Below, piece after piece: positions 1-7,635 of a stretch of 64,000 nucleotides of DNA; position 1 is the first letter of the stretch; each line of letters starts with the position of its first letter. Source of the stretch: Embleya scabrispora. GTDB lineage: Bacteria; Actinomycetota; Actinomycetes; Streptomycetales; Streptomycetaceae. The notes under the pieces are model-generated. The model was not told the DNA's origin. It did no database searches and saw only the letters and a list, made by a program, of their open reading frames with translations. Both the position numbers and the translations under genes were made by a program. The stretch spans positions 6,572,001 through 6,636,000 of the forward strand of contig NZ_MWQN01000001.1 in the NCBI RefSeq assembly GCF_002024165.1, written 5' to 3'.

Positions 1-45
1 CGACGCCGGGCCCGCGGGCTCGGCCGGCCGGCGGCCGGCGCCGGA

Positions 46-1299
46 TCACTGTCGGTAGGACCCGATGAACTCGCCGATCCGGGTGATCGCGTCGGTCAGG
101 TCGTCGACCTGGGGGAGGGTCACGACGCGGAAGTGGTCCGGCTGGTGCCAGTTGAAGCCGGTGCCCTGCACGACCAGGATCCGCTGACTCTGCAACAGGT
201 CGAAGACGAACTTCTCGTCGTCGACGATCTTGCACACGTCCGGATCGATCCGGGGGAACGCGTAGAGCGCGCCCTTGGGCTTGACGCAGGTCACGCCCGG
301 GATCGAGGTCAGCGCCTCGTACGCGGCATCGCGCTGGGCGTGCAACCGGCCGCCCGGCAGGATCAGGTCGTTGATGCTCTGGTAGCCGCCGAGCGCGGTG
401 GCGATCGCGTGCTGCGAGGGCACGTTCGCGCACAGGCGCATGTTGGCCAGGATGTTCAGGCCCTCGATGTAGCTGGTCGCGTGCTGCTTGGGGCCGGACA
501 ACATCAGCCAGCCGGACCGGAAGCCGGCCACCCGGTACGCCTTGGACAGGCCGTTGAAGGTCAGGCACAGCAGGTCGGGCGCGAGCGAGGCGAGCGGGAT
601 GTGCACGGCGTCGTCGTAGAGGATCTTGTCGTAGATCTCGTCGGCGAGGAGGAGGAGTCCGTGCCGGCGGGCCAGGTCGACGATGCCCTCGAGGATCGGC
701 TCCGGGTAGACCGAGCCGGTCGGGTTGTTCGGATTGATCACCACGATCGCCCGGGTGCGGTCGGTGATCTTGGCCGCGATGTCGTCGAGGTCGGGATACC
801 AGTCGGCGCCCTCGTCGCACAGGTAGTGCACCGGGGTGCCGCCGGACAGGCTCACCGCCGCCGTCCACAGCGGGTAGTCCGGCATCGGCACGAGCACCTC
901 GTCGCCGTTGTTCAACAGCGCCTGGAGTGCCATCACGATCAGCTCGGAGACGCCGTTGCCCAGGTAGACGTCGTCGACGTCGACACCCTCGATGCCGCGC
1001 GTCTGGTAGTGCTGGACCACGGCCCGGCGAGCGGAGAGCACACCCTTGGAGTCCGAGTAGCCCTGCGCGGCCGGCAGGCTGCGGATCATGTCGTGCAGGA
1101 TCTCGTCGGGTGCCTCGAAACCGAACGGCGCGGGGTTGCCGATGTTCAGCTTGAGAATCCGGTGCCCCTCGTCCTCGAGGCGTTTCGCCTCGTCGAGAAC
1201 CGGGCCTCGGATGTCGTAACAGACGTCCGCGAGCTTGCCCGACTGGCGCAGCTCGGGCATCGGACGATTCTGTGGCTGCGACAACTCTTCGACGCTCAC
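46..1299 (-). CDS. Class I/II PLP-dependent aminotransferase (alanine aminotransferase-like)
   Basis: Cytosolic fold-type I aminotransferase of about 417 residues, close in pattern to AlaA-like alanine/valine transaminases that move an amino group between an amino acid and 2-oxo acid. Visible marks are the NPNNPTG loop near residues 189-195, the PLP-binding lysine near residue 253 in the LSKAYRVAGFRSGW motif, and the substrate-side arginine region near the C-terminus (HFRVV). I chose the GTG start at 1299 because GGAGGA lies nine bases before it; an internal ATG at 1260 and an upstream ATG at 1380 are alternatives, and the upstream one has no ribosome site. Substrate is inferred from family resemblance only. 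The gene is alone and is divergent from the GNAT gene. Confidence 0.88.
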   Translation of the reverse strand: MSVEELSQPQNRPMPELRQSGKLADVCYDIRGPVLDEAKRLEDEGHRILKLNIGNPAPFGFEAPDEILHDMIRSLPAAQGYSDSKGVLSARRAVVQHYQTRGIEGVDVDDVYLGNGVSELIVMALQALLNNGDEVLVPMPDYPLWTAAVSLSGGTPVHYLCDEGADWYPDLDDIAAKITDRTRAIVVINPNNPTGSVYPEPILEGIVDLARRHGLLLLADEIYDKILYDDAVHIPLASLAPDLLCLTFNGLSKAYRVAGFRSGWLMLSGPKQHATSYIEGLNILANMRLCANVPSQHAIATALGGYQSINDLILPGGRLHAQRDAAYEALTSIPGVTCVKPKGALYAFPRIDPDVCKIVDDEKFVFDLLQSQRILVVQGTGFNWHQPDHFRVVTLPQVDDLTDAITRIGEFIGSYRQ

Positions 1300-1625
1300 C
1301 TGGATGTCTCCTCCTCGCAGGGCGGTCGCCCGCGCGATCCTCGAGCACATGGTGAGCGGGCGATCCTGCGAGTCTTCCACGCCGGCGGTGCGGAACGCAG
1401 TGGGATATCTGCCACGTGGACGGCTCGGAGCCCGCTCGTGACCGGTCCGGTACCCCCTCGCGATCGGTTCGGCACCACTTCGCGACCGGTCCGGCGTCCC
1501 CTCGTGCCGCCGTCGATTGCCGCCTCGTGTCGCCGTCGATCGGCCGCCAAGAGTTCACCCGAGCGTTGCCCGCGTGGCAGATCCAAATCACTCCGCGGCG
1601 CCCTCGTGGTGCCACCCTGCCGCAC
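1300..1625. other. Divergent intergenic region with 22-bp tandem repeat
   Basis: 326 bp between the aminotransferase and the GNAT gene. It contains about four imperfect 22-bp tandem copies at 1416-1437, 1438-1459, 1460-1481 and 1482-1503, sharing the pattern GYGAYCGGTYCGG followed by a C-rich half. More diverged copies may continue to about 1550. No gene is supported. A 22-bp period places each copy on the same DNA face, so a protein-binding array is possible but unproven. Confidence 0.55.
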
Positions 1626-2150
1626 ATGGACGTGTCGTACTTCTACGGAACAGCGGGCGAAATCGACGCCGCGAGTCTGTACCGGCTGCTGGCGCTGCGC
1701 AGCCGGGTCTTCGTGGTCGCACGCCGACAGCCCTGGCTCGACCCCGACGGCCGCGACATCGAGCCCGGGACCGCGCACCTGTGGGCGGAAGCGGACGGCG
1801 TGGTGGTGTCCACGCTGCGACTCACCGAGGAGGGGGACGGCCTGTTGCGAATGGGCCGCGTCTGTACGCTTTTGTCCCATCGACGCCAGGGACACGCGAC
1901 GGTACTGGTTCGGCACGCCCTGGTCCTGGCCGGTCCGCGACCGGTGATCGCCGACGTGTACGCGCGCAGCGCCGACTGGTTCACCCGGCGCGGCTTCGAG
2001 CCGCGCGGCGGGCGCACCGTGGTGGAGGGCGAGGCGCACACCTCGATCCAGCACGTGCCGGCGGCCCGGCGAGCCGCGGCGGTACAGGCCGGCGGGAGCG
2101 GGTCCGGGCAGCGCGGCGGGGGGTACGTGCCGGCCTGGGCGCCGACCTGA
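1626..2150 (+). CDS. GNAT family N-acetyltransferase, ElaA-like
   Basis: 174-residue cytosolic acyl-CoA-dependent N-acetyltransferase of the ElaA type. The N-terminal part shows the family pattern LYRLLALRSRVFVV, then the D-x-DGRD turn near residues 39-44 and a His/Leu strand (TAHLWAEADGVVVSTLRL). The acetyl-CoA loop RRQGHATVL lies near residues 81-89 and the Phe-Trp substrate region (ADWFTRRGFEPRG) near 118-130. The last 25 residues are a Gly/Ala-rich tail beyond the usual ElaA end. Start ATG 1626 gives the correct family N-terminus; no clear Shine-Dalgarno site is present. Substrate unknown. Confidence 0.82.
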   Translation: MDVSYFYGTAGEIDAASLYRLLALRSRVFVVARRQPWLDPDGRDIEPGTAHLWAEADGVVVSTLRLTEEGDGLLRMGRVCTLLSHRRQGHATVLVRHALVLAGPRPVIADVYARSADWFTRRGFEPRGGRTVVEGEAHTSIQHVPAARRAAAVQAGGSGSGQRGGGYVPAWAPT

Positions 2151-2253
2151 GCCGAGGCCGGCTCCGGGAGACCGGAAAACCGGCGGCCTCGGCGGCCCCA
2201 CGGCGCGGCCTCGACGTGTTTGGATGGGTCCTCGCGTCGGGGAGGGATCGGCC

Positions 2254-3255
2254 ATGCGATTCGTGGTTCTGGGGGCCGGAGCGATCGGCAGCGTCCTCGG
2301 CGCCCGCCTCGCCCGGGCGGGGCACGACGTGCACCTGGTCGGTCGGCGGGCGCACGTCGATGCGATCCACGCCCACGGTCTGCGGGTCCGCACGCCCGAC
2401 GGCGAGGACGTGGTCCGCCTCGACGCGGTGACCACGATCGCGGATCTCGCGGCGCGGCCGATCTGGTCCGAGGTGGACGCGGTCGTGTTGTGCGTCAAGT
2501 CGCAGGACACCGCCGGCGCGCTGCGCGAGCTGGCCCGGCACGCCGAGCCGGAGCTGCCGGTCCTGTGCGCCCAGAACGGCGTGGCCAACGAGGACACCGC
2601 GCTGCGCATGTTCGCCAACGTGTACGGCGTACTCGTCGCGTGCCCGACCGCCTATCTGGAACCGGGCGTGGTGCACGCCTACTCCGCGCCGGTGACCGGG
2701 GTGCTGGACATCGGCCGGTACCCGCACGGTCGGGACGCGTTCGCGGCCCAGGTGTCACGTGTCCTGTCCGGCGCCGGATACGGCTCCGAGGTGTACGCGG
2801 ACATCACCGCGTACAAGTACGGCAAGCTCGTCACCAACCTGGGCAACGCGGTCGAGGCGCTGTGCGGCCCGAACGCGCGCGGCGGGAACCTGGACCGGCT
2901 GGCCATGGACGAGGCCCGCACGGTGCTCTTTTCGGCCGGGATCCACGCCGAGTTCGCGCCGGTCAGCCCGCTGGTCCAGGTTCGCCCGGTGGGCGGTGAG
3001 CGGCGGCCCGGCGGCTCGTCCTGGCAGAGCCTGTATCGCCGCACCGGCGGCATCGAGACCGACTACCTCAACGGCGAGATCGTGCGCCTCGGCCGACTGC
3101 ACGGGGTGCCGACGCCGGTCAACGCCGCACTCCAGCGGGCGGCCGATCGCCTGGCCGTCTCGGGGGGCGAGCCCGGCTCGGTGTCCGAACTGGAACTGCT
3201 GCGCGCGGTGGTGGACGCACGGGCCCCGGGACCGGGGCCGCGAGCGGCGGATTGA
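2254..3255 (+). CDS. 2-dehydropantoate 2-reductase family protein (ApbA/PanE-like)
   Basis: 333-residue NADPH-dependent ketoacid reductase of the ApbA/PanE family; the classical reaction is ketopantoate to pantoate in pantothenate synthesis. The Rossmann motif LGAGAIGS is at residues 6-13, followed by the R-rich NADPH loop (VGRRAH). VLCVKSQDT and CAQNGVANE match the family's nicotinamide-side motifs, and the C-terminal helical domain has the expected KYGKLVTNLGNAVEAL lysine/asparagine pattern. Start ATG 2254 follows GGAGG at 2241. Actinomycetes carry several paralogues, so this copy may act on another keto acid; no pantothenate gene is adjacent. Confidence 0.85.
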   Translation: MRFVVLGAGAIGSVLGARLARAGHDVHLVGRRAHVDAIHAHGLRVRTPDGEDVVRLDAVTTIADLAARPIWSEVDAVVLCVKSQDTAGALRELARHAEPELPVLCAQNGVANEDTALRMFANVYGVLVACPTAYLEPGVVHAYSAPVTGVLDIGRYPHGRDAFAAQVSRVLSGAGYGSEVYADITAYKYGKLVTNLGNAVEALCGPNARGGNLDRLAMDEARTVLFSAGIHAEFAPVSPLVQVRPVGGERRPGGSSWQSLYRRTGGIETDYLNGEIVRLGRLHGVPTPVNAALQRAADRLAVSGGEPGSVSELELLRAVVDARAPGPGPRAAD

Positions 3256-3324
3256 GCGATCGGGTCGGCCGGCCCGTGGCGTGCTCGGCGGGGAAAAGCC
3301 GGTGACCCCCGGCGCGGAGGCTCG

Positions 3325-3344
3325 CTAGCCTGACGATCCGTCGG
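3325..3344 (+). promoter_or_regulatory. Imperfect CTGAC-N5-GTCGG palindrome with -10-like TAGCCT
   Basis: TAGCCT (3325-3330) overlaps the inverted repeat CTGAC-GATCC-GTCGG (3330-3344), one base from the CTGAC-N5-GTCAG pattern found elsewhere in this window. It lies about 180 bp before the start of the zinc-ribbon SDR gene. It may be a promoter with an overlapping operator; a chance match cannot be excluded. Confidence 0.3.
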
Positions 3345-3520
3345 CGGTGTGCCGATATGCCGGCCCGGTGTCTCGGACGGCGCCGTGCCCACGACGCGTG
3401 CGGAAGGAGTCAGCCCATGGGAGAGCAGTCGACACATTCGCCTGCCGTCCCCCTGGCGGCCGGCTCCGAGCCGTAGGGCCGGTCGCCGGAGCCACCGCAA
3501 TGCCCTCGGGGGACCCCACG

Positions 3521-4870
3521 ATGACCGACTCGGACACACTGCCCACCACCCCGTCCCTCGAGGATTGCCTCGCCGTGCTCGGCGCGCTGTCCGACCTCGC
3601 GCCCGACGCCCCGGAGCGGCGCGCGATCGAGCGGGCTCTGGCCTCCTTCAACCGTTCGGGCCGCCATCGTCGCCGCGCCGAGCAGCGCGAACTGCGCACC
3701 CGGGAGCGGACCGAGGTGACCGAGCGGACCGCGCTCGGCGCCGTCGACCGGGTCGAGGACGTCGCCTTGGACGACACCGGGCTGCCCTCCTGCGTCGGCG
3801 TGGTCGAGATGGGCCTGCGCTGCTACATCTGCAAGCAGCCCTATCGACGCGTCGACGGCTTCTACCACCGACTGTGCCCGCCGTGCGCCGCAGAGAACCG
3901 GGAGCGCCGACACGCGCGCACCGACCTGAGCGGCCGACTGGCCCTGGTCACCGGCGGGCGGGTGAAGGTCGGCCACGAACTGGTGCTCAAACTGCTGCGC
4001 GACGGCGCGGAGGTGATCGTCACCTCCCGGTTCCCGCACGACACGCGCCGACGATTCGCCGCCGCGCCCGACCACGACCTCTGGGCGCATCGGCTGCGGG
4101 TGCACCCGATCGACCTGCGCGATCTGGGCGGGCTCGTCGCGTGGTGCGACCGCCTGGTGGCCGAGGGGCGCCCCCTGGACATCCTGGTCAACAACGCCGC
4201 GCAGACGATCCGTCGACCCGCGTCGGCGTACGGGCCGCTGCTCGCGGCCGAGCGGGCGGCGTTGGGCGCGGGCGCGTTCGTGCCCCGATTCGAACTCGGC
4301 GCGGCGCCGGGGGTACCGGTGCCCGGGTACGAGCCGGGGTCGGATCCCGTTCCGGTGGACCCGGCCGGGCTGATCCCGGACCGCGCCTCGGCCAACTCGT
4401 GGTCCCAGCGGGTGGACGAGGTGGATCCGGTGGAACTGCTCGAGGTGCAACTCGTCAATGTGACCGCCCCGTTCGTCCTGGTCGGTCGGCTGTTGCCGCT
4501 GCTGCGCTCGGCTCCGGCCGAGCGGCGCTACATCGTCAACGTCTCGGCGGTGGAGGGTCAGTTCGGGCGGGCGTACAAGTCGGCCGGGCACCCGCACACC
4601 AACATGGCCAAGGCCGCGCTGAACATGCTCACCCGCACCAGCGCCGAGGAACTGGCCGCGCGGGGCGTGTACATGACGAGCGTCGACACGGGGTGGATCA
4701 CCGACGAGAAGCCGGCCCCGGACAAGGAGCGGGTCGCCGCGGCCGGGTTCCGCACACCCCTGGACATCGTGGACGGCGCGGCCCGGGTGTACGACCCGAT
4801 CGTGCGCGGGGAGCGGGGGCAGGCGCCCTACGGCTGCTTCCTCAAGGATTATCGGGTCGCGCCCTGGTGA
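3521..4870 (+). CDS. Atypical short-chain dehydrogenase fused to an N-terminal zinc-ribbon domain
   Basis: 449-residue protein. An N-terminal helical segment of about 95 residues is followed by a likely zinc ribbon, C101-x2-C104 and C119-x2-C122. From about residue 140 there is an SDR Rossmann domain: TGGRVKVG at 144-151 replaces the usual TGxxxGxG, and NNAAQT replaces NNAG. At the catalytic position the Tyr of YxxxK is a Thr (T360, with K364 kept), although a tyrosine lies at about 352. A large insertion follows the NNAAQ motif. The C-terminus FLKDYRVAPW appears conserved-looking but I cannot name its role. Either the chemistry is moved to another residue or the domain only binds nucleotide. 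ATG 3521 is preceded by GGGGGA; ATG 3500 is an alternative. Confidence 0.75.
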   Translation: MTDSDTLPTTPSLEDCLAVLGALSDLAPDAPERRAIERALASFNRSGRHRRRAEQRELRTRERTEVTERTALGAVDRVEDVALDDTGLPSCVGVVEMGLRCYICKQPYRRVDGFYHRLCPPCAAENRERRHARTDLSGRLALVTGGRVKVGHELVLKLLRDGAEVIVTSRFPHDTRRRFAAAPDHDLWAHRLRVHPIDLRDLGGLVAWCDRLVAEGRPLDILVNNAAQTIRRPASAYGPLLAAERAALGAGAFVPRFELGAAPGVPVPGYEPGSDPVPVDPAGLIPDRASANSWSQRVDEVDPVELLEVQLVNVTAPFVLVGRLLPLLRSAPAERRYIVNVSAVEGQFGRAYKSAGHPHTNMAKAALNMLTRTSAEELAARGVYMTSVDTGWITDEKPAPDKERVAAAGFRTPLDIVDGAARVYDPIVRGERGQAPYGCFLKDYRVAPW

Positions 4871-4903
4871 CGCGCTCGCCCCGGTGATCGTTCACCGAGC
4901 GAG

Positions 4904-4953
4904 CCCGCAGCGCGCCGCGGCGGTCGGTCGTGACCGTCGGGACGCGCTGCGGG
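4904..4953. terminator. Bidirectional stem-loop terminator between convergent genes
   Basis: CCCGCAGCGCG (4904-4914) pairs perfectly with CGCGCTGCGGG (4943-4953), and an inner CGGTC/GACCG stem extends it. A smaller hairpin CGGTGA-TCGT-TCACCG precedes it. It sits between the convergent SDR and PadR genes. No U-tract, as is common in this group. Confidence 0.6.
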
Positions 4954-5022
4954 GGATCGCCGGAACCGGCGATCGGGGGCCGGGCGCCGGGGGGCGGCGC
5001 CCGGGAGTCCGGGCGGCCGACA

Positions 5023-5631
5023 TCAGTCGGCTTCGGCCAGGATCAGGTAGAGCCGCTTGCGGGTGTCGGTGACCACTTCGAGCGCCTTGGCCCGCTGGGC
5101 CTCGGTGCCGTTGGACATCAACTGGCGCAGTGCGTCGCCGATGCCGTGCATGGCCGAGCGCATGTCGTGGACGGCCTCGAAGTCGACGCCCTGGCTGGCC
5201 TCGTCCCACGGCTTGGTGTCCTCGGGCAGGGCGGCGGCCTCCTCGCGGCCGGCGTCGGTCAGCGTGAACAGCTTGCGGCCGCTGCCCTCGACGCCCTCGA
5301 TCACGCCCTCGTCCTCGAGGAGTTGGAGCGTCGGGTAGACCGAGCCGGGGCTGGGCTTCCACACGCCGCCGGTGCGTTCGCCGATCTCCTGGATCATCTC
5401 GTAGCCGTGCATCGGCCGTTCGGTGAGCAGGGCCAGGATCGAGGCCCGCACGTCGCCGCGCCGGGCACGACCGCCGCGCCCGCGGCCTCGCCCGCGCCCC
5501 TCCGGTCCGCCACGCCCACCGTGACCGTGCCCGCGTCCCCACGGACCCTGGGGCGGCGGGCCCCACGATCCGAAGGCCGGGCGGTTGTGCTCTTCGTCGC
5601 CCCAACGGGAGCGTCCTTTACTGCGGTGCAT
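5023..5631 (-). CDS. PadR family transcriptional regulator with Gly/Arg-rich N-terminal extension
   Basis: 202-residue DNA-binding protein. Residues 1-58 are a Gly/Arg/Pro/His-rich disordered extension, then a PadR winged helix (about 60-130) with the family pattern RASILALLTERPMHGYEM, followed by WKPSPGSVYPTLQLLEDEG and a beta-wing ending in GRKLFTLTDAG. The C-terminal helical region should form the dimer. The basic extension occurs in several streptomycete PadR proteins and may add non-specific DNA contact. Start ATG 5631. A palindrome-rich segment directly upstream may be its own operator. No adjacent transporter was found that would suggest an effector. Confidence 0.88.
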   Translation of the reverse strand: MHRSKGRSRWGDEEHNRPAFGSWGPPPQGPWGRGHGHGGRGGPEGRGRGRGRGGRARRGDVRASILALLTERPMHGYEMIQEIGERTGGVWKPSPGSVYPTLQLLEDEGVIEGVEGSGRKLFTLTDAGREEAAALPEDTKPWDEASQGVDFEAVHDMRSAMHGIGDALRQLMSNGTEAQRAKALEVVTDTRKRLYLILAEAD

Positions 5632-5708
5632 GAGTTTTCTCCTTGATTCGACGCGGACAGCCCGTATGCCCCGAAGGGAACGAGGGTGCTCCGCGATTTT
5701 GTGAACAT

Positions 5709-5743
5709 ATCGCGATCGTTCGCGATGGCTCAACGATATATCG
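5709..5743. promoter_or_regulatory. Palindrome cluster upstream of padR-like gene (candidate operator)
   Basis: Two TCGCGA palindromes four bases apart (about 5710-5725) are followed by the perfect palindrome CGATATATCG at 5734-5743. This AT-rich island in very GC-rich DNA lies between the divergent PadR and methyltransferase genes. PadR proteins commonly autoregulate through AT-centred inverted repeats; binding here is inferred. Confidence 0.5.
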
Positions 5744-5792
5744 GTACTGCTCGTTGCGCAAGCATGGAATGCGGGCCGGTCGTCCGGTCCCC

Positions 5793-5808
5793 TACAGTCG
5801 CCGGCGTG
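5793..5808 (+). promoter_or_regulatory. Leaderless promoter -10 (TACAGT) of the methyltransferase gene
   Basis: TACAGT at 5793-5798 is seven bases before the GTG start at 5806, the spacing typical of leaderless actinobacterial mRNAs. No Shine-Dalgarno sequence is present. Confidence 0.5.
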
Positions 5809-6474
5809 ACCGAGCCCTCCTACCTCGCCGCCGTCCGGGAGTCGTACGACACCGTCGCCGGCGACTACGCGGATCTCGTCAAGCCCCCGGCGGACCTGGA
5901 TCCGTTGTCGCGCGCGATGCTCGCCGCGTTCGCCGAGACCGTGCGGGCGGCCGGTCGCGGGCCGGTCGCGGACCTGGGGTGCGGGCCCGGCAAGGTCACG
6001 GCGCATCTGGTGGACCTGGGGGTGCCCGCGTTCGGCATCGACCTGTCCCCGAAGATGATCGAGTCGGCCCGGCAGGCCTACCCGAACCTGGACTTCACAG
6101 TGGGCTCGATGACCGCGCTCGCGATCGGGGACGACGAGCTCGGCGGCATCCTGGCCTACTACTCCACGCACCACACGCCGCCGGACCTGTTGCCCCTCGT
6201 GTTCGCCGAGTTCCATCGCACGCTCGCCCCCGGCGGCTGTTCGATGGTGGCCGGCCATGTGGGAGACGATGTGCGGCTGCGACCGACGCGGGCATACGGC
6301 GGCCATCCGGTGTCCTACGAGTCCCACCTGCAACCGCCGGATCGGATCGTCGCGCTCCTGGAACGGGCCGGACTCGTCGTCACCTCTCGACTGCTCCAGG
6401 AGCCGGACGAAGGAGCGCGGCGAACGATCGCCACCTTTCTGGCGCACAAGCCCGAACCGCCCGCGACCCCGTAG
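5806..6474 (+). CDS. Class I SAM-dependent methyltransferase
   Basis: 222-residue soluble methyltransferase of the methyltransf_11/25 type. Motif I VADLGCGPGKVT is near residues 48-60, the acidic SAM ribose contact lies in FGIDLSPKMIESAR, and motif II/III positions follow (GGILAYYSTHH, LAPGGCSMVAGH). The start YDTVAGDYADLV is the usual N-terminal helix of small-molecule methyltransferases. The GTG start at 5806 is favoured because a -10 element lies immediately upstream. The substrate cannot be told; the gene is divergent from a PadR regulator and could be under its control. Confidence 0.83.
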   Translation: MTEPSYLAAVRESYDTVAGDYADLVKPPADLDPLSRAMLAAFAETVRAAGRGPVADLGCGPGKVTAHLVDLGVPAFGIDLSPKMIESARQAYPNLDFTVGSMTALAIGDDELGGILAYYSTHHTPPDLLPLVFAEFHRTLAPGGCSMVAGHVGDDVRLRPTRAYGGHPVSYESHLQPPDRIVALLERAGLVVTSRLLQEPDEGARRTIATFLAHKPEPPATP

Positions 6475-6662
6475 GGGGATTGGGGCGGGGGTTTCGGGGC
6501 AGGACGCTGCGGCGGTGGGGAATCGCATGCGCGGTGCGCGAGGGGAACTTCGCTCGGGTGTCGGGCGTCCTTCGGGGGCATGGGATGCGCCGTGATCGAT
6601 CCACGCGGCGAGCCTTCGCAGGTTCTCCACGGAATCCGCACGAAGCGGGCGCACGAGACGCG

Positions 6663-6690
6663 TTGGGCGAGCCTCGCTTACGGGTAGATT
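6663..6690 (+). promoter_or_regulatory. Candidate promoter for small membrane protein gene
   Basis: -35-like TTGGGC (6663-6668) and -10-like TAGATT (6685-6690) with a 16-bp spacer, about 45 bp before the GTG at 6735. The rest of the 6475-6734 gap shows no gene. Confidence 0.4.
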
Positions 6691-6734
6691 TCGGTTGATC
6701 GCTCTTGGTGACCGGCTGGCGTGGGGAGAGGGCT

Positions 6735-7079
6735 GTGTGGACCTGGTTGGCGGTGGGGTCGGCCGCATACCTCGCGTTCCTCGCGTGCGTGATCGTGGTG
6801 CTGCGCGCCGCCAAGGCCCGCGCGCGGGTGGAACGGGCGGTGGACGCCCGGGAGTTCGGGGCGCCGTCGCCGTTGCCGTCGTCTCCGTCACCGCCGGCGA
6901 AGCCGGATCCGGGTTCGGCCGCGGCGCCGACGACGGATGGTGGGCCGGCGGAGCCTCGCGGCGAGGAGGAGGCGGCGCGGGCGCACCCGGAGCCGGGCGA
7001 GACCGGCGAGCCGGTGCGGGGATGTGCGCCGAGGCCGGTGGCACCGCCGAATCCGCCCACCTCACGGATGCGGGGCTGA
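6735..7079 (+). CDS. Small single-pass membrane protein, hypothetical
   Basis: 114 residues. A hydrophobic helix spans about residues 3-23 (VWTWLAVGSAAYLAFLACVIVVL), followed by a basic stretch and a long Pro/Glu/Ala-rich tail that is probably disordered. GTG 6735 is preceded by GGGAGAGG. Only 43 bp separate it from the Bpa gene, so the two may be cotranscribed. I do not recognise the family; the tail could be cytosolic given the positive residues after the helix. Confidence 0.55.
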   Translation: MWTWLAVGSAAYLAFLACVIVVLRAAKARARVERAVDAREFGAPSPLPSSPSPPAKPDPGSAAAPTTDGGPAEPRGEEEAARAHPEPGETGEPVRGCAPRPVAPPNPPTSRMRG

Positions 7080-7122
7080 GATCGAACCGTTTCCCCCGAG
7101 CGGCTCGGGGTAGGGGCGGCGC

Positions 7123-7554
7123 ATGGCCGACCCGATGCCCGCCGCCGCGCCCGATGGGGAGGACCGACGTCCGCTGGGCGAACTGGTGCCCGCCCCCGAT
7201 CGAGTGATGCGCATCGCCGAGATGGTTCGCCGACTCATGGAGGAACTGCGCGACGCGCCACTGGACGAACCCGGGCGCGACCGGGTCCGGGAGGTCTACG
7301 AACGCTCGTTGCCCGAGCTGCGCCGTTCCCTCGCGCCCGACCTGTACGCCGAACTGGAACGCCTCGCCGCGCCGTTCGCCGGCACGGACACCCCGAGCAT
7401 GGCCGAACTGCGGATCGTGCACGCGCAGTTGGTCGGCTGGCTGGAAGGGTTGTGGGGCGGAATCCGGCTGACCCTGTCGATGCGGCCCGGGGGCGCCGAG
7501 ATCGGCCCGCTCCGGCCGGTTTCGGACGACGGTGACGACGGCTCGTACCTGTGA
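7123..7554 (+). CDS. bpa: Bacterial proteasome activator Bpa (DUF2587 family)
   Basis: 143-residue ATP-independent activator of the actinobacterial 20S proteasome. Bpa forms a ring that docks on the core particle and opens its gate for unfolded or non-pupylated substrates. The conserved four-helix core is clear: DRVMRIAEMVRRLMEELRDAPLD near residue 27 onward, YERSLPELRRSLAPDLYAEL in the middle, and AELRIVHAQLVGWLEGLWGGI at about 97-117. The last residues are GSYL, matching the docking tail GQYL of characterised members except at one position. It is shorter than the mycobacterial protein (about 175 residues), having a reduced linker before the tail. Start ATG 7123. Confidence 0.93.
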   Translation: MADPMPAAAPDGEDRRPLGELVPAPDRVMRIAEMVRRLMEELRDAPLDEPGRDRVREVYERSLPELRRSLAPDLYAELERLAAPFAGTDTPSMAELRIVHAQLVGWLEGLWGGIRLTLSMRPGGAEIGPLRPVSDDGDDGSYL

Positions 7555-7574
7555 CGGTTGCCTGACTGTGTCAA

Positions 7575-7613
7575 GCTGACGGGAGGTCAGCCGCGCGCTG
7601 ACGACACGTCAGC
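7575..7613. promoter_or_regulatory. Two tandem 17-bp palindromes GCTGAC-N5-GTCAGC (candidate operator)
   Basis: Perfect inverted repeats at 7575-7591 (spacer GGGAG) and 7597-7613 (spacer GACAC), centres 22 bp apart, about two helical turns. They sit 23 bp before the start of the thioesterase gene, where a bound dimer would block transcription. The arm length and spacing suit a TetR-family repressor; the regulator is not encoded next to it. Confidence 0.65.
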
Positions 7614-7635
7614 CGAGCACCGTGGAGTGGCCACC

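Noticed and set aside
133-1947. A 600-codon plus-strand frame opposite the aminotransferase
   Set aside because: It is the complement of a clearly conserved gene, a common effect of extreme GC at third positions.
5023-7422. An 800-codon minus-strand frame including the PadR gene
   Set aside because: Only the last 202 codons match a protein family and have a start; the rest is antisense to the methyltransferase and following genes.
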